This document shows, in pieces, positions 11,264 through 22,477 of a stretch of 64,000 nt of DNA (the first letter of the stretch is position 1; each line of letters begins with the position of its first letter). The stretch is taken from NCBI RefSeq assembly GCF_001293525.1, contig NZ_BBYR01000076.1, positions 24,897-88,896 of the forward strand, read 5' to 3'. Both the position numbers and the translations under genes were made by a program. The notes beneath the pieces were generated by a model that had not been told where the DNA came from, made no database searches, and saw nothing but the letters and a program-made list of their open reading frames with translations. Origin of the DNA: Pseudideonella sakaiensis. GTDB lineage: Bacteria > Pseudomonadota > Gammaproteobacteria > Burkholderiales > Burkholderiaceae_C.

Positions 11264-12564
11264 ACGGAGGAGGAATGGGTGGCGGCGCGCGCCGGGTCGA
11301 AGCGGACGTCGTCGGCACCGGCATCGGCGGCGCCGGCGCGAGTATCGCGTGCCGCGCCCGCCTCGGCGGCCCGCGGGTCATCGTCGAAGGGGTCGGAGCC
11401 GGCTTCGGCGGCCTCGTCACGGCGCCTCACCGCGTCGGCCAGCGCCGCGCGCAGCGCAGGCAGGCCCTCGCCTTCGAGGGCACTCACGAAGATCCGCGGC
11501 ACGCGCAGGCCGGGCTCGATCTCGAGCTGGTCCGTCGCCACGCGCGGCCGCTCGGCCGCATCCAGCCGGTCCGCCTTGTTGAAGACCAGCAGCTGCGGCA
11601 CGCGCTCGGCGCCGATCTCGCGCAGCACGCGCTGCACCTCGGCGATCTGCGCCGGCCGGTCGCTGCCGGCGGCATCGACCACGTGCAGCAGCAGGTCCGC
11701 GTCGGCCGCTTCCTGCAGCGTTGCCTCGAAGGCCTCGACCAGCTTGTGCGGCAGGTCGCGGATGAAGCCGACCGTGTCCGACAGCGACACGCTGCGCCCC
11801 ACGTCCTCGAGGTAGAGCTGGCGCGTGGTGGTGTCCAGCGTCGCGAACAGCTGGTCGGCCGCGTAGCTGCGCGCCTTGACCAGCGCATTGAACAGCGTCG
11901 ACTTGCCGGCGTTGGTGTAGCCGACCAGCGAGATGCGGAAGGTCTGGTTGCGTTCGCGCGAACGCCGCTGCGTGCCGCGCTGCCGCTTGACCTTGTCGAG
12001 CCGCTGCTTCACCGACTTGATGCGCTCGTCGATCATGCGCCGGTCGAGCTCGATCTGCGCCTCGCCGGGCCCGCCACGGCCGCCGATGCCGCCGCGCTGC
12101 CGCTCGAGGTGGCTCCAGCGGCGCACCAGCCGCGTCGCGAGGTACTGCAGCCGCGCCAGCTCGACCTGCAGCTTGCCCTCGTGGCTCTGCGCCCGCTCGC
12201 CGAAGATCTCCAGGATCAGCATGGTGCGGTCGGCGACCGCGACGCCGAGGTGGCGCTCGAGGTTGCGCTGCTGCGCCGGCGACAGCGCCTGGTCGAACAG
12301 CACCGCCTCGGCACGGTGGCCTTCGACCAATGCCTTGATCTCGTCGGCCTTGCCGGACCCCACGAACAGCGCCGGGTCCGGCGCCTTGCGGCGCGCGACG
12401 ACACGCGCGACGGGTTCGTCGCCCGCCGACTCGGCCAGCAGCGCCAGCTCGTCGAGGCTGTCGTCGAAGCCCGGGCGCCCCCCCAGGTGCACGCCGACCA
12501 GGATCGCGCGGGGCCGCTCGGGGGCGGCAGCGGGATCCGGCCGGGCCGGGTCGTGGGAGCTCAC
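11260..12564 (-). CDS. hflX: HflX ribosome-associated GTPase
   Basis: GTPase that binds the 50S subunit, splits stalled ribosomes under stress and rescues translation. 434 residues: N-terminal HflX subdomain (ILVGVHLGGRPGFDDSLDELALLAESA, then DPALFVGSGKADEI), a coiled linker (RRMIDERIKSVKQRLDKVKRQRG) and the G domain with P loop LVGYTNAGKSTLFNAL near residue 210, DTVGFIRDLPH (switch II) and VFNKADRL (NKxD). The C-terminal about 50 residues are acidic and Ala-rich with little family likeness. It lies 77 nt after hfq and overlaps hflK by 4 nt. Confidence 0.96.
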   Translation of the reverse strand: MSSHDPARPDPAAAPERPRAILVGVHLGGRPGFDDSLDELALLAESAGDEPVARVVARRKAPDPALFVGSGKADEIKALVEGHRAEAVLFDQALSPAQQRNLERHLGVAVADRTMLILEIFGERAQSHEGKLQVELARLQYLATRLVRRWSHLERQRGGIGGRGGPGEAQIELDRRMIDERIKSVKQRLDKVKRQRGTQRRSRERNQTFRISLVGYTNAGKSTLFNALVKARSYAADQLFATLDTTTRQLYLEDVGRSVSLSDTVGFIRDLPHKLVEAFEATLQEAADADLLLHVVDAAGSDRPAQIAEVQRVLREIGAERVPQLLVFNKADRLDAAERPRVATDQLEIEPGLRVPRIFVSALEGEGLPALRAALADAVRRRDEAAEAGSDPFDDDPRAAEAGAARDTRAGAADAGADDVRFDPARAATHSSSV

Positions 12565-12641
12565 GGCAGCGGGGCGGTCGCGGCGCGAAGCCGACGACGA
12601 CGCAGGCTGGGCAGGAATCGTCGCCGTCGACGCGTCGCGCG

Positions 12642-12896
12642 TCAGGACGACTGCTCCTGGGCTTCCGACGCCGTCACGGCGTGGAAGTTGACGGCACGGC
12701 TGGGCACGACGGTGGAGATCGCGTGCTTGTAGACCATCTGGGTCACGGTGTTGCGCAGCAGCACGACGTACTGGTCGAAGGACTCGATGTGCCCCTGCAG
12801 CTTGATGCCGTTGACGAGGTAGATGGAAACCGGAACATGCTCCTTGCGCAGCAGGTTCAGGAAGGGGTCTTGGAGAAGTTGCCCTTTGTTGCTCAC
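12642..12896 (-). CDS. hfq: RNA chaperone Hfq
   Basis: Hexameric Sm-like chaperone that pairs small RNAs with mRNAs. 84 residues: Sm1 ([27 protein letters not shown], here split for clarity by the family's G at residue 35), and Sm2 with the [10 protein letters not shown] motif lining the proximal RNA site. The C-terminal tail is short (ASEAQEQSS). The start is the GTG at 12896, with GGAG six nucleotides upstream; the frame runs on upstream but lacks family similarity. It is followed by hflX in the conserved hfq-hflX-hflK-hflC order. Confidence 0.97.
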   Translation of the reverse strand: MSNKGQLLQDPFLNLLRKEHVPVSIYLVNGIKLQGHIESFDQYVVLLRNTVTQMVYKHAISTVVPSRAVNFHAVTASEAQEQSS

Positions 12897-12910
12897 GATA
12901 TGCTCCGTGT
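12897..12910 (-). promoter_or_regulatory. Ribosome-binding site fixing the GTG start of hfq
   Basis: On the minus strand GGAG is followed by CATATC and then GTG (12896-12894), giving a 6-nt spacing. This supports the GTG over any upstream in-frame codon. Confidence 0.65.
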
Positions 12911-12970
12911 TGAAGACGAAACGCTCTGATCCGTCACGGTACCACAGGGTTCCCGCACGACCAGCGGGAT

Positions 12971-14305
12971 TCAGGATTCCTTGTCCGCGAAGGGGTTGCG
13001 GCCCGAGCGCATCTCGATGCGCAGCGGCGTGCCGGTCAGCTTGAAGTGCGAGCGGATGCGGCCCTCGAGGTAGCGCTTGTAGACCTCGGTCACGTGCTCG
13101 AGCGAGTTGCCGTGCACCACGACCACCGGCGGGTTCATCCCGCCCTGGTGGGCGTAGCGCAGCTTGGGACGGAAGTTGCCCGAGCGCTTCGGCGCCTGGT
13201 GCGCCACGGCCTCCTGCAGCAGCCGCGTCAGCACCGGCGTGGGCATCTTGCGGTTGGCCGAGGCGTGGGCCTCGGCGATCGCCTTCCAGACCGGGCCGAG
13301 GCCCTGCCGCCGCACGGCCGAGATGTGCAGCAGCGGCGCGAACTTGAGGAAGGCCAGCCGCTGCTCGATCGAGCGCGCGAGCAGCTCCTTCTGGTAGGCG
13401 TCGACCGCATCCCACTTGTTCACCGCCACCACCACCGCGCGGCCGCTCTCCAGCACGTAGCCGGCGATGTGCGCGTCCTGCTCGGTCACCCCCTGCGTCG
13501 CGTCGAGCAGCAGCAGCACCACGTGGGCGTCGGCGATCGCCTGCAGGGTCTTCACGACCGAGAACTTCTCGATCGCCTCGAAGACCCGGCCCTTGCGCCG
13601 CAGGCCGGCGGTGTCGATCAGCTCGAAGCGCTGGCCGTGGCGCTCGAAGGGCACGGTGATCGCATCGCGCGTCGTGCCCGGCAGGTCGAAGGCAACCAGC
13701 CGCTCCTCGCCCAGCCAGGTGTTGATCAGCGTGCTCTTGCCGACGTTCGGGCGCCCGGCCACCGCCAGCCGGATCGGCGCATCGTCCGCCGGCTCGGCCG
13801 GCTCGTCGTCCGGCCCGAAGGGCTCCAGCACCGCCTCGAGCAGGCTGCGGATGCCCTGGCCATGGGCCGAGGACACCGCATGCGGTTCGCCGATGCCCAG
13901 CTCGTGGAACTCGGCCAGGTGCGCGCTGCCGGCCATGCCCTCGGCCTTGTTGGCCGCCAGGTGCACGCGCTTGCCGCTGCCGCGCAGGAAACGGGCGATG
14001 TCGTGGTCCTGCGCCGAGAGGCCGGCGCGCACGTCGACCACGAAGACCACCGCATCCGCCTCGGCCACCGCCTGGCGGGCCTGGCGCGCCATCTCCTGCA
14101 CGATGCCGCTGCCGGCATCCGGCTCGAAGCCGCCCGTGTCGATCACGATGAAGGCGCGGTCGCCGAGCCGGCCATCGCCGTAGTGGCGGTCGCGCGTCAG
14201 CCCGGCGAAGTCGGCCACGATCGCGTCGCGGCTCTTGGTCAGCCGGTTGAACAGCGTGGACTTGCCGACGTTCGGGCGGCCGACCAGGGCGATGACGGGT
14301 TTCAT
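12971..14305 (-). CDS. der: GTPase Der (EngA)
   Basis: Essential tandem-GTPase needed for maturation of the 50S ribosomal subunit. 444 residues with two G domains: first P loop [11 protein letters not shown] at residues 8-18 and DTGGF switch, second P loop [13 protein letters not shown] near 185 with DTAGLRRKG and NKWDAVD, then the KH-like domain ending RNPFADKES. The start at 14305 (MKPVIALVG) is 28 nt after bamB. The conserved bamB-der-hfq order is intact. Confidence 0.97.
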   Translation of the reverse strand: MKPVIALVGRPNVGKSTLFNRLTKSRDAIVADFAGLTRDRHYGDGRLGDRAFIVIDTGGFEPDAGSGIVQEMARQARQAVAEADAVVFVVDVRAGLSAQDHDIARFLRGSGKRVHLAANKAEGMAGSAHLAEFHELGIGEPHAVSSAHGQGIRSLLEAVLEPFGPDDEPAEPADDAPIRLAVAGRPNVGKSTLINTWLGEERLVAFDLPGTTRDAITVPFERHGQRFELIDTAGLRRKGRVFEAIEKFSVVKTLQAIADAHVVLLLLDATQGVTEQDAHIAGYVLESGRAVVVAVNKWDAVDAYQKELLARSIEQRLAFLKFAPLLHISAVRRQGLGPVWKAIAEAHASANRKMPTPVLTRLLQEAVAHQAPKRSGNFRPKLRYAHQGGMNPPVVVVHGNSLEHVTEVYKRYLEGRIRSHFKLTGTPLRIEMRSGRNPFADKES

Positions 14306-14333
14306 GCGCCCGCCCGCTGCGCCGGCACCGGCC

Positions 14334-15476
14334 TCATTGCGGGCGCAGCGCGAACAGGCCGCCCTTGCGCGTGACCACCAGCACCGTCGTGCCCGACACC
14401 ACCGGTGCCGCGACGATCGGGCTGCCGTCGGTCGGCAGGCGCAGCTGCGTCGCGCCGTTGTCGCGCGACAGCACGTGCACGGTCCCCTCGCCATCGCCGA
14501 ACACCACGGTGCTGCCGACCAGCACCGGCGCCGACAGCGAACGGTAGGCCAGCTTCTCGTTGGTCCACGCGATCTCGCCGCCGCCGGCCTTCCAGGCCGT
14601 GATGCGGTCCGAGGCGTCGGCGCCGACCACGGTCGTGCCGTCGAAGCCGACCGCCTGCAGGCCGCCGATGTTGCGGCTCCAGGACAGGCTGCCGCGCTCG
14701 GCGTTGACGCAGCCGACGGCGGACTGGAAGGCACGCGCGCACACCACGTCACCCGTGCGGGCGATCGGGCCGACCAGGTCGGCCAGGCGCTCGATCTCGT
14801 TGGTGCCGCGCGGCTGCGCCACGGCCACGTCCCAGCGCACCGCGCCGTTGTCGGGGTCCAGCCCGGCCAGGCGGGGGCCCTGGCCGACCAGCAGGGTGTT
14901 CTTGAAGGCCGCCACCACGCCGCCCTCGGACAGGGTCAGCGGGTCGCCGGTGCGGCGCACGGTCCAGAGCAGGCGCCCGTCGAGCGCGTCGAAGGCCCGC
15001 ACGCTGCGCTCGCTGCCGAGCACGAACACCCGTTCGCCCGCCACCAGCGGCGCGGTGTCGACGCGCACCCCGAGCGGCTTGCGCCACAGCGGGCGGCCCG
15101 CATCGAGCACGACCAGTTCGCCATCACGGGTAACCACGGCGGCATAGCGGCCGTCGCTGCCGACACCCGCGCTCAGCCGCTTGCCGACGGAAGCGCGCCA
15201 GACCTCGCGGCCGGAATCCGCCTGCAGCGCGACCACGGTGCCATCGGTCGCCGCGACGGTGAAGACGCCGCCGTTGACGGCGACGGCGAGCGGGAACTGG
15301 ACGCCCTCGAGCTTCTGCTGCCACACGACGCGGCCGGCGATCGGTGCGGTGATCGGCTCCAGCGGCCCCGGCTTCGGGCGGTCCGGCCCGCTGGCGCAGG
15401 CGGCGACGAGGCCGACCAGGCCGGCGGCAACGATGCGTCCGGCCAGGCCGCCGCGCAGGAAACGGGCGGCGCTCAC
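14334..15476 (-). CDS. bamB: Outer-membrane assembly lipoprotein BamB
   Basis: Beta-propeller lipoprotein of the BAM complex that folds outer-membrane proteins. 380 residues: signal peptide with lipobox LVAAC (lipidated Cys27), then PQQ-like beta-propeller repeats, for example [21 protein letters not shown] and [16 protein letters not shown], ending [10 protein letters not shown]. The start overlaps the preceding yfgM-like stop by 4 nt (ATGA). bamD of the same complex lies at 27000. Confidence 0.95.
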   Translation of the reverse strand: MSAARFLRGGLAGRIVAAGLVGLVAACASGPDRPKPGPLEPITAPIAGRVVWQQKLEGVQFPLAVAVNGGVFTVAATDGTVVALQADSGREVWRASVGKRLSAGVGSDGRYAAVVTRDGELVVLDAGRPLWRKPLGVRVDTAPLVAGERVFVLGSERSVRAFDALDGRLLWTVRRTGDPLTLSEGGVVAAFKNTLLVGQGPRLAGLDPDNGAVRWDVAVAQPRGTNEIERLADLVGPIARTGDVVCARAFQSAVGCVNAERGSLSWSRNIGGLQAVGFDGTTVVGADASDRITAWKAGGGEIAWTNEKLAYRSLSAPVLVGSTVVFGDGEGTVHVLSRDNGATQLRLPTDGSPIVAAPVVSGTTVLVVTRKGGLFALRPQ

Positions 15477-16126
15477 GGCGTGGCCTCCGTGGTGGCGCCC
15501 AGCGAGGCCAGCTTCGCCTCCACCAGGCGGCGGTAGGTCAGCCGCTCCTCCAGGCCCTTCCAGGCGCTGCGGTAGGCGCTGATCGCGTCGGCGGGCTTGC
15601 CCTGCGCGGCGAGCACGTCACCGCGCCGGTCGGCCACCAGGGCCTCGAAGCCCGGGCTGTCGACCGCGTCGAGCTGCTTCAGCGCCTCGTCGTACTTCTT
15701 GTCCTCGAACAGCAGCGCCGCCAGGCGCAGCCGCGCCAGGCTGCGCAGCTCGGCATCGCCGCCCTGCTCCGCCACCCAGGCGAGCGCCGCGCGGGCCGGC
15801 TCGGCCTGGCCCTTGTCGACCTGCACCTTGGCGACCAGCAGCCCCCCCTGGCGCGCATAGGTGGTGCGGGGGTAGCGGGACTTGAGGTCCTCGAAGATGC
15901 GGGCGGCCGTGACCGCGTCGCCGGCCTGGCCGGCGCGCTCCAGCTCGTCGTACATGCCGCTGGCGCTGATGGCCTGCTCGCGCTGCCACCAGTTCCAGCC
16001 GTTCCAGGCCGCCACCGTGCCCAGCGCCGCGATCAGCGCCCAGGTGATGAGGTTGCCGTATTGCCGCCAGAAGGCCTTGAGCTGGTCCAGCTGTTCTTGT
16101 TCTTCGAGGTCGAGGTGCGATGCCAT
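15473..16126 (-). CDS. YfgM-like membrane-anchored TPR protein
   Basis: Ancillary SecYEG-associated protein family linked to periplasmic chaperone traffic. 217 residues: cytosolic N terminus (LDLEEQEQLDQLKAFWRQYG), one membrane helix (NLITWALIAALGTVAAWNGW, residues about 25-44) and a periplasmic TPR-like helical domain (AARIFEDLKSRYP, DKKYDEALKQLDAV). The ATG at 16126 lies 26 nt after hisS; the stop overlaps bamB. The hisS-yfgM-bamB-der order is widely conserved in beta- and gammaproteobacteria. Confidence 0.9.
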   Translation of the reverse strand: MASHLDLEEQEQLDQLKAFWRQYGNLITWALIAALGTVAAWNGWNWWQREQAISASGMYDELERAGQAGDAVTAARIFEDLKSRYPRTTYARQGGLLVAKVQVDKGQAEPARAALAWVAEQGGDAELRSLARLRLAALLFEDKKYDEALKQLDAVDSPGFEALVADRRGDVLAAQGKPADAISAYRSAWKGLEERLTYRRLVEAKLASLGATTEATP

Positions 16127-16152
16127 GTCGGAAATGCGTCGGGGAGGCAGGA

Positions 16153-17463
16153 TTATGCGGTGAGCAGTTCGGCGGCCCAGTCGGCCACCCCGGCCAGCGG
16201 CAGGCTGCGCTGCGCTGCGCCGGCGTCGCGCAGCGGCTTCAGCGCCACCTCGCCGCGGGCCAGCTCCTCGTCGCCGAAGATCAGCGCATGGCGGGCGCCG
16301 CTGGCGTCGGCGCGCTTGAACTGCGCCTTCATGCTGCCGCCGCCGGCGTGCATCAGCACGCCCACGCCGGCGGCGCGCAGCGCCTCGAGCACCGGCATGA
16401 CGCGCGGCAGCTGCTGCGGCGACGGCAGCACGGCATAGACGGCCGGCGCCTGCGACGGCACCGCCACGCCCAGCTCCTGCATCAGCAGCAGCAGCCGCTC
16501 GATGCCGAGCCCGAAGCCGACCGCCGGCGTGGGCTTGCCGCCGAGCTGGCCGAACAGGCCGTCGTAGCGCCCGCCGCCGCAGACCGTGCCCTGCGAGCCG
16601 AGCTGGTCGGTGACCCACTCGAACACCGTCAGGTTGTAGTAGTCCATGCCGCGCACCAGGCGCGGGTTGACGCGGTAGGCCAGGCCGGCGGCGTCCAGCA
16701 CCGCGCGCAGCGCGTCGAAGTGGGCGCGCGACTCGGTGCCCAGGAAGTCCATCAGCACCGGCGCCGCCTCGACGAGGGGCTGCATCGCCGGGTTCTTCGT
16801 GTCCAGGATGCGCAGCGGGTTGCTGTGCAGGCGGCGCCGCGCGTCCTCGTCCAGCACGTCGGCATGGGCCTCGAGATGGCGCACCAGGGCCTCGCGGTGC
16901 GCGCGCCGCTCCTCCGGCTGGCCGAGGCTGTTGATCTCGAGGCGCACGTGCTGCCCCTCGACCAGGCCGAGCTCGCGCCACAGGCGGCGCACCAGCAGGA
17001 TCAGCTCGGCATCGACGTCGGGGCCGGCATGGCCCAGGGCCTCCACGTCGAGCTGGTGGAACTGCCGGTAGCGGCCCTTCTGCGGGCGCTCGTGGCGGAA
17101 CATCGGGCCGAGCGTCCACAGCCGCAGCGGGCCGTTGTAGAGCGCGTTGTGCTCGACCATCGCGCGCACGATGCCGGCCGTGGCCTCGGGGCGCAGCGTC
17201 AGGCGGTCGCCGTTCATCGCGTCGGTGAAGGAATACATCTCCTTCTCCACGATGTCGGTGACCTCGCCCAGGCCGCGCACGAACAGCGCGGTCGGCTCGA
17301 CGATCGGCGTCAGCAGGTACTGGTAGCCGTACTGGCCGAGCACGCGCCGGACGGTGGTCTCGAACCACGACCAGATCGCGCCGTCGGGCAGCTTCTCGGT
17401 GCGCGGCACCGAGGCCGGCAGGATGTCGTTCATGCCCTTGACGGCACGCAGGGAGTCAGCCAT
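16153..17463 (-). CDS. hisS: Histidyl-tRNA synthetase
   Basis: Charges tRNA-His. 436 residues, class II synthetase: motif 1 region near the N terminus ([37 protein letters not shown], split here by context), motif 2 [13 protein letters not shown] and [16 protein letters not shown], the histidine-specific [13 protein letters not shown], motif 3 [12 protein letters not shown], and a C-terminal anticodon-binding domain ending WAAELLTA. The start at 17463 ([12 protein letters not shown]) is the family start. It follows ispG by 95 nt. Confidence 0.97.
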   Translation of the reverse strand: MADSLRAVKGMNDILPASVPRTEKLPDGAIWSWFETTVRRVLGQYGYQYLLTPIVEPTALFVRGLGEVTDIVEKEMYSFTDAMNGDRLTLRPEATAGIVRAMVEHNALYNGPLRLWTLGPMFRHERPQKGRYRQFHQLDVEALGHAGPDVDAELILLVRRLWRELGLVEGQHVRLEINSLGQPEERRAHREALVRHLEAHADVLDEDARRRLHSNPLRILDTKNPAMQPLVEAAPVLMDFLGTESRAHFDALRAVLDAAGLAYRVNPRLVRGMDYYNLTVFEWVTDQLGSQGTVCGGGRYDGLFGQLGGKPTPAVGFGLGIERLLLLMQELGVAVPSQAPAVYAVLPSPQQLPRVMPVLEALRAAGVGVLMHAGGGSMKAQFKRADASGARHALIFGDEELARGEVALKPLRDAGAAQRSLPLAGVADWAAELLTA

Positions 17464-17558
17464 GGACGAAGCGCAGGGAGGGCGGTCGGGGGCCGCGCGC
17501 GGCCAGGCGCGCGGGACAGGAAACCGGGGGACGGGGTGGGAAGGGGAACGCGTGGCGC

Positions 17559-18884
17559 TCAGGCGTCGGCGGTGGCCGCGGCGGCGGCCGTCGTGGAGGC
17601 ACCCGCCCCGTAGCGGCGCTCGACGTAGGACTCGACGATCGCGTGGAACTCCTCGGCGATGCGCTCGCCGCGCAGCGTCAGGGCCTTCTCGCCGTCGATG
17701 AAGACCGGGGCGGCCGGCGCCTCGCCGGTGCCCGGCAGGCTGATGCCGATGTCCGCGTGCTTGCTCTCGCCGGGCCCGTTGACGATGCAGCCCATGACGG
17801 CCACCTTCATCGACTCCACGCCGGGATAGCGCGCCCGCCACAGCGGCATCTGCGCGCGCAGGAAGTCGTCGATCTGCTTGGCCAGCTCCTGGAAGGTGGT
17901 GCTCGTGGTGCGGCCGCAGCCCGGGCAGGCGGTGACGCTGGGGTTGAAGCTGCGCAGGCCGAGCGACTGCAGGATCTCGGCCGCCACCACCACCTCCTGC
18001 GTCCGCGCCTCGCCGGGCTGGGGCGTCAGCGACACGCGGATCGTGTCACCGATGCCTTCCTGCAGCAGCAGCGCCAGCGCGGCGGTCGAGGCCACCGTGC
18101 CCTTGGTGCCCATGCCGGCCTCGGTCAGGCCCAGGTGCAGCGCGTAGCGGCAGCGCCGGGCGAGCGCGCGGTAGACGCTGACCAGGTCCTGCACGCCGCT
18201 CATCTTGCACGACAGGATGATCTGCCCCGCCGGCAGGCCGAGTTCCTCGGCACGGCGCGCCGACTCGACCGCCGAGGTGACGATCGCGCGGTACATCACC
18301 TGCTGCGGCGGCTGCGGCTCGGCCAGGCGGCCGTTCTCGTCCATCAGCCGGGCCAGCAGCTCCTGGTCCAGGCTGCCCCAGTTCACGCCGATGCGCACCG
18401 CCTTGTCGTGGCGCGCCGCGATCTCCACCATCTGCGCGAACTGGCGGTCGCGCTTGTCACCCTTGCCGACGTTGCCCGGGTTGATGCGGTACTTCGACAG
18501 GGCCTCGGCGCAGGCCGGGTGCTCGCTGAGCAGCCGGTGTCCGTTGTAGTGGAAGTCGCCGACCAGCGGCACGTCGATGCCCATGCGGTCGAGCTGCTCG
18601 CGGATGTGCGGCACGGCGGCCGCGGCCTCCGGGGTGTTGACCGTCAGGCGCACCATCTCGGAACCCGCCTGCGCGAGCGCCTTGACCTGGATCGCGGTCT
18701 CGATGACCTCGACGGTGTCGGTGTTGGTCATCGACTGGATGCGCACCGGCGCGTCACCCCCGACGGTGACCTCGCGGGCGCCCCAGCGCACGCGGGCCTG
18801 CAGCCGGCGGCGTGCCGCCGGCCGGGCCGCCTCGATCGGCGCGTCGAGCGCCTCGACGGTGTGCTCGCTGGGTTGATCAGTCAC
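17559..18884 (-). CDS. ispG: 4-hydroxy-3-methylbut-2-enyl-diphosphate synthase (flavodoxin/ferredoxin)
   Basis: Penultimate step of the MEP isoprenoid pathway, reducing MEcPP to HMBPP with a [4Fe-4S] cluster. 441 residues: TIM-barrel domain ([17 protein letters not shown] near residue 40, RINPGNVG near 150) and the C-terminal cluster-binding domain with Cys residues in ACPGCGRT and [19 protein letters not shown]. The N-terminal about 30 residues are variable. It lies 88 nt after rodZ. Confidence 0.96.
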   Translation of the reverse strand: MTDQPSEHTVEALDAPIEAARPAARRRLQARVRWGAREVTVGGDAPVRIQSMTNTDTVEVIETAIQVKALAQAGSEMVRLTVNTPEAAAAVPHIREQLDRMGIDVPLVGDFHYNGHRLLSEHPACAEALSKYRINPGNVGKGDKRDRQFAQMVEIAARHDKAVRIGVNWGSLDQELLARLMDENGRLAEPQPPQQVMYRAIVTSAVESARRAEELGLPAGQIILSCKMSGVQDLVSVYRALARRCRYALHLGLTEAGMGTKGTVASTAALALLLQEGIGDTIRVSLTPQPGEARTQEVVVAAEILQSLGLRSFNPSVTACPGCGRTTSTTFQELAKQIDDFLRAQMPLWRARYPGVESMKVAVMGCIVNGPGESKHADIGISLPGTGEAPAAPVFIDGEKALTLRGERIAEEFHAIVESYVERRYGAGASTTAAAAATADA

Positions 18885-18972
18885 GCAGGACCTGCCTTTC
18901 GTCGTTCCCGGGCCGCGGCAGCGGTCGCGCGCCGGCCCTGCCGACGCATCGATCCCGCGGCTGCCCCGGGGT

Positions 18973-19902
18973 TCACTTCAACACGAGCCGGGCGATGTTC
19001 TCGGCGGTCATCGGCGCGATGTCGACCACCGCGCCCCGGAAGCGCACCTCGGTCACCGCCGCGTTGCCGATCTTCACGCGCATCGGCAGTGCGCCGTCGA
19101 GCGTGACGGTCTCGCCCGGCTGCAGGCTGCGCGACAGCAGCACGCGCTCGCCGGCATCCTTGACCTCGATCCACGACTCGGCGTCGGCGCGCAGCTGCAG
19201 CGGCCCGGCCGCGTCCGAGACCCCGGCGGCGGACGCCCCGCTCGACGCGACCGGCCCGGTCGCGGTCGGGGGCGCCGAGAACACGGTCTCGACCGCCGGC
19301 GCGGGCATCGCCTCGGTGGCCGGCGCCGACGCCGCCTCCGGGGCTTCCGCGACCTCGGGACGCGGCGCCGGGCCCGCGCTGCGCTGCGGCAGCGCCGAGC
19401 GCGCCTGCTGCCACCACTCGCCGGCGCGGTCCGCGAACCCGCCGAAGAAACCGTCCGGGACCGCCCAGACCAGCGCCGCCAGCGCGAGCAGCAGCGCCGG
19501 CGCCCACGCGGCGCGCACGAAGGGGCCCCAGCTCACCGGGTCGAGCCGTGCCGACCGGTCCCGGAAGGGCGCGTTCAGGCCTTCGCTGACCTGTTCGATG
19601 CGGTGGCCGCGGGCGGCCGGCAGCAGCGCCAGCACCGGCGCCGCATCGATCTTCAGCGCCCGGCACACCGCCTGGGCGAGCGCCCGCGTGAAGGTGGCAT
19701 CGGGCAGCTCGTCGAAGCGGTCGGCCTCGAGCAGTTCGAGCTTGCGCACGTGGACCTTCATCGACGCGGCCAGGCCATCCAGCGCGAGGCCCTGGGCCTC
19801 GCGCGCGTCGCGCAGCAGCCGCCCGGCGCTGCGCCCGGGCGCAGGAGGCGCCCGCTCGTCGTCGGCGCCCGCCCCGATGGGCAGCGTCGTCGGCTCACTC
19901 AT
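18973..19902 (-). CDS. rodZ: RodZ-like helix-turn-helix membrane protein
   Basis: Links MreB filaments to the membrane for rod-shape maintenance. 309 residues: cytosolic HTH_25 domain at about 25-95 ([35 protein letters not shown]), a membrane helix at about 131-150 ([18 protein letters not shown]), a Pro/Ala-rich periplasmic linker and a DUF4115 beta domain at the C terminus ([20 protein letters not shown]). The ATG at 19902 overlaps the pilW stop by 8 nt; the longer upstream frame is pilW in another frame. Confidence 0.9.
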   Translation of the reverse strand: MSEPTTLPIGAGADDERAPPAPGRSAGRLLRDAREAQGLALDGLAASMKVHVRKLELLEADRFDELPDATFTRALAQAVCRALKIDAAPVLALLPAARGHRIEQVSEGLNAPFRDRSARLDPVSWGPFVRAAWAPALLLALAALVWAVPDGFFGGFADRAGEWWQQARSALPQRSAGPAPRPEVAEAPEAASAPATEAMPAPAVETVFSAPPTATGPVASSGASAAGVSDAAGPLQLRADAESWIEVKDAGERVLLSRSLQPGETVTLDGALPMRVKIGNAAVTEVRFRGAVVDIAPMTAENIARLVLK

Positions 19903-20734
19903 CGAACTGTCTCCGCTCGTAGGCGACCGCCTCGGGCGCATTCGGGAAGCGGCCGCGCAGCTGCTCGCCGAGCAGCTGCACCTGCGGGCCGTTGCCCAGC
20001 TTCTGCTCGATGCGCGCGGCCAGCCACAGCGTCTGCGCATTGCTGACGTCGGTCTGCGCATTGACGCGGCGCATGATGAAGCGCGCCCGCTCGTACTGGC
20101 CCCGGCGGTACAGCACCTCCGACAGGTTGACCGCGATCACCGGGTTGCCGGCATCGAGCTCGTAGGCCCGGCCGAGCGTGGCCTCGGCCGTCGCCAGCTG
20201 CCCGGCGCGCGCCTGGCAGATGCCCTTGGTCATCAGCGTGCGCGCGGTGTCCGCGTAGCGCGGCACGTCCATGGCCTGGCGGAACAGGCGCTCGGCCTCG
20301 TCGTAGCGGCGCTGCTGGCAGAGGTACCAGCCGTAGTTCTGCATCGTGTCGGCGTCGGCACGGTCGATCGCCAGCGCGCGCTGGAAGCTGTCCTCGGCCA
20401 GCGCATGATCGCCGAGGTTGGCGTAGATGAGGCCGCGCAGGTTGAAGGCGGCGGCGATGGTCGGGTCCGCGGCGATGGACTGCTTCACCTCGTCGAGCGC
20501 CGTCGTCATCTGGCCGCGCGAGAAGTAGGCGGTGGCCAGTTCCAGGCGCACGCGGGCCCGGCGCGTCGCCTCGGGCTCGTCGGAGGCGGTCACCCGGTCG
20601 CGCGTCTCGCCGCGCAGCGCGGGCAGCGCGCCCGGCGTGCCGGGCACGCCCCGGGCCGCACAGCCGGCCAGCACGGCTGCCGCCAGCAGGGCGCACAGCG
20701 CGCCGGCACGGCGCGGGTTCGGCGGCAGGGTCAT
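19895..20734 (-). CDS. pilW: Type IV pilus biogenesis/stability lipoprotein PilW (PilF)
   Basis: Outer-membrane pilotin-type lipoprotein that helps assemble the PilQ secretin. 279 residues: signal peptide with lipobox VLAGC (Cys25) and about six TPR units ([60 protein letters not shown]). The stop overlaps rodZ by 8 nt and the start overlaps the rlmN stop by 4 nt, so the three are translationally coupled. It implies the organism makes type IV pili; other pil genes are not in the window. Confidence 0.9.
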   Translation of the reverse strand: MTLPPNPRRAGALCALLAAAVLAGCAARGVPGTPGALPALRGETRDRVTASDEPEATRRARVRLELATAYFSRGQMTTALDEVKQSIAADPTIAAAFNLRGLIYANLGDHALAEDSFQRALAIDRADADTMQNYGWYLCQQRRYDEAERLFRQAMDVPRYADTARTLMTKGICQARAGQLATAEATLGRAYELDAGNPVIAVNLSEVLYRRGQYERARFIMRRVNAQTDVSNAQTLWLAARIEQKLGNGPQVQLLGEQLRGRFPNAPEAVAYERRQFDE

Positions 20735-21900
20735 CGTTCGAGCTCCGCTGCGGCGCCGGGCGCCGGGTGGATGGGGATCGCGGCACGGCGCGCGCTGCGC
20801 TCGCGCAGCCGGGTGCGGTCCTGCACCTCCCCGGCCAACTGACCGCAGGCGGCGTCGATGTCGTCGCCGCGGGTCTTGCGCACCGTCGTGACCACGCCGC
20901 CGTCCTGCAGGATGCGCGCGAAAGCCTGCACCGCTGCGGCCGGCGAGCGGCGCAGGCCGGAGGCCGGGAAGGGGTTGAAAGGAATCAGGTTGAACTTGCA
21001 CGCCACGCGCGGCAGTGGCTGGCCATCGGCGCTGCGGCCCGCGGCCAGCGCCAGCAGCGCGCGCGCCTGCGCCGGGCTGTCGTTCACACCGTCGAGCATG
21101 CAGTACTCGAAGGTGACGAAATCGCGCGGCGCCCGCTCGAGGTAGCGCTCGCAGGCGGCCAGCAGCTCGGCGAGCGGGTACTTGCGGTTCAGCGGCACCA
21201 GGTCGTCGCGCAGCGCATCGTCCGGGGCGTGCAGCGAGACCGCGAGCGCCACCGGGCAGTCCTCGCGCAGCCGATCGATCATCGGCACGACGCCGGACGT
21301 CGAGACCGTCACCCGGCGCCGCGACAGGCCGTAGCCGTGGTCGTCCAGCATCACGCGCAGCGCCGGCAGCAGCGCCGCATAGTTCTGCAGCGGCTCGCCC
21401 ATGCCCATCATCACCACGTTGCTGATCGCGCGCTCGCCGGCGGCGAGGCCGAGGCGGCGGCGCAGCTGGTGCTCGGCGTGCCAGAGCTGGGCCAGGATCT
21501 CGCCGGTCGCCAGGTTGCGGCTGAAACCCTGGTGTCCGGTGGAGCAGAAGCGGCAGGCTACCGCGCAGCCGGCCTGCGATGAGACGCAGAGCGTGCCGCG
21601 GTCGTCCTCCGGGATGAAGACCGTCTCGACGGCGTTGCCGCCCCCGACCGAGAACAGCCACTTCACGGTGCCGTCGGCGGACACCTGCTCGCTCAGCACC
21701 TCCAGGCTCCGCACCTCGGCGGCACCGACCAGCTTGTCGCGCAGCGACTTCGCGAGGTCGCTCATGCGCGAGAAGTCGGATTCGCCGCGCTGGTGGACCC
21801 AGCGGAACAGCTGGGTGGCGCGGAAGCGCTTCTCGCCCAGCCCCTCGCACCAGGCCGCAAGCGCGTCCAGGTCGAAGTCGAGGAGGTTGACGGGGCCCAT
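20731..21900 (-). CDS. rlmN: Dual-specificity 23S rRNA/tRNA adenine-C2 methyltransferase RlmN
   Basis: Radical-SAM enzyme that methylates A2503 of 23S rRNA and A37 of some tRNAs. 389 residues: N-terminal accessory domain, the [4Fe-4S] CxxxCxxC motif in CAVACRFC near residue 113, GMGEPLQNY near 185, and the C-terminal region holding the methyl-carrier cysteine ([14 protein letters not shown]). The C-terminal about 25 residues are an Arg/Ala-rich tail. It starts 59 nt after the ndk stop. Confidence 0.96.
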   Translation of the reverse strand: MGPVNLLDFDLDALAAWCEGLGEKRFRATQLFRWVHQRGESDFSRMSDLAKSLRDKLVGAAEVRSLEVLSEQVSADGTVKWLFSVGGGNAVETVFIPEDDRGTLCVSSQAGCAVACRFCSTGHQGFSRNLATGEILAQLWHAEHQLRRRLGLAAGERAISNVVMMGMGEPLQNYAALLPALRVMLDDHGYGLSRRRVTVSTSGVVPMIDRLREDCPVALAVSLHAPDDALRDDLVPLNRKYPLAELLAACERYLERAPRDFVTFEYCMLDGVNDSPAQARALLALAAGRSADGQPLPRVACKFNLIPFNPFPASGLRRSPAAAVQAFARILQDGGVVTTVRKTRGDDIDAACGQLAGEVQDRTRLRERSARRAAIPIHPAPGAAAELER

Positions 21901-21959
21901 GGGGCAGGCTTCGGATGGCGTCCCCCGGCACCGCCCTCGGGGCGGGGCGGGCGTTGGGG

Positions 21960-22385
21960 TCAGCGGCTGTAGACGTTCATGCCCGGGAAGAAGAAGGCCA
22001 CCTCGACGGCGGCCGTCTCCGGCGCGTCCGAGCCGTGCACCGCGTTGGCGTCGATGCTGTCGGCGAAGTCGGCGCGGATCGTGCCCTTCTCGGCCTTCTT
22101 CGGGTCGGTGGCGCCCATCAGCTCGCGGTTCTTCGCGATCGCGCCCTCGCCTTCCAGCACCTGGATCATCACCGGGCCGGAGACCATGAAGTCGACCAGG
22201 TCCTTGAAGAAGGGCCGGGCCTTGTGGACGGCGTAGAAGGCCTCGGCCTCGCCACGCGACAGGTGGGCCATCTTCGCGGCGATGACCTTCAGGCCCGCGC
22301 CTTCGAAGCGGGCGTAGATCTGGCCGATCACGTTCTTCGCGACCGCGTCCGGCTTGATGATCGACAGGGTACGTTCAACCGCCAT
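21960..22385 (-). CDS. ndk: Nucleoside diphosphate kinase
   Basis: Equilibrates nucleoside di- and triphosphates through a phosphohistidine. 141 residues, full length. It begins [20 protein letters not shown], and the active-site histidine lies in the [12 protein letters not shown] motif near residue 117. A clear AGGAG lies six nucleotides before the ATG at 22385. It heads the long minus-strand run ending at the phosphoribosyltransferase gene. Confidence 0.97.
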   Translation of the reverse strand: MAVERTLSIIKPDAVAKNVIGQIYARFEGAGLKVIAAKMAHLSRGEAEAFYAVHKARPFFKDLVDFMVSGPVMIQVLEGEGAIAKNRELMGATDPKKAEKGTIRADFADSIDANAVHGSDAPETAAVEVAFFFPGMNVYSR

Positions 22386-22423
22386 CTTTTTCTCCTGGAT
22401 TCAAGAACTTGGCAAAGCCCGGG

Positions 22424-22429
22424 ATTGTA
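22424..22429 (-). promoter_or_regulatory. Candidate -10 element of ndk
   Basis: TACAAT (within TTACAATCCC on the minus strand) lies 38 nt before the ndk ATG, leaving room for the AGGAG site. No convincing -35 is visible in the GC-rich upstream sequence. Confidence 0.45.
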
Positions 22430-22477
22430 ACGCCGGGGGCCTGTTCGGCCCCGTGGCGGACAGCCCCGTGGCGGCGC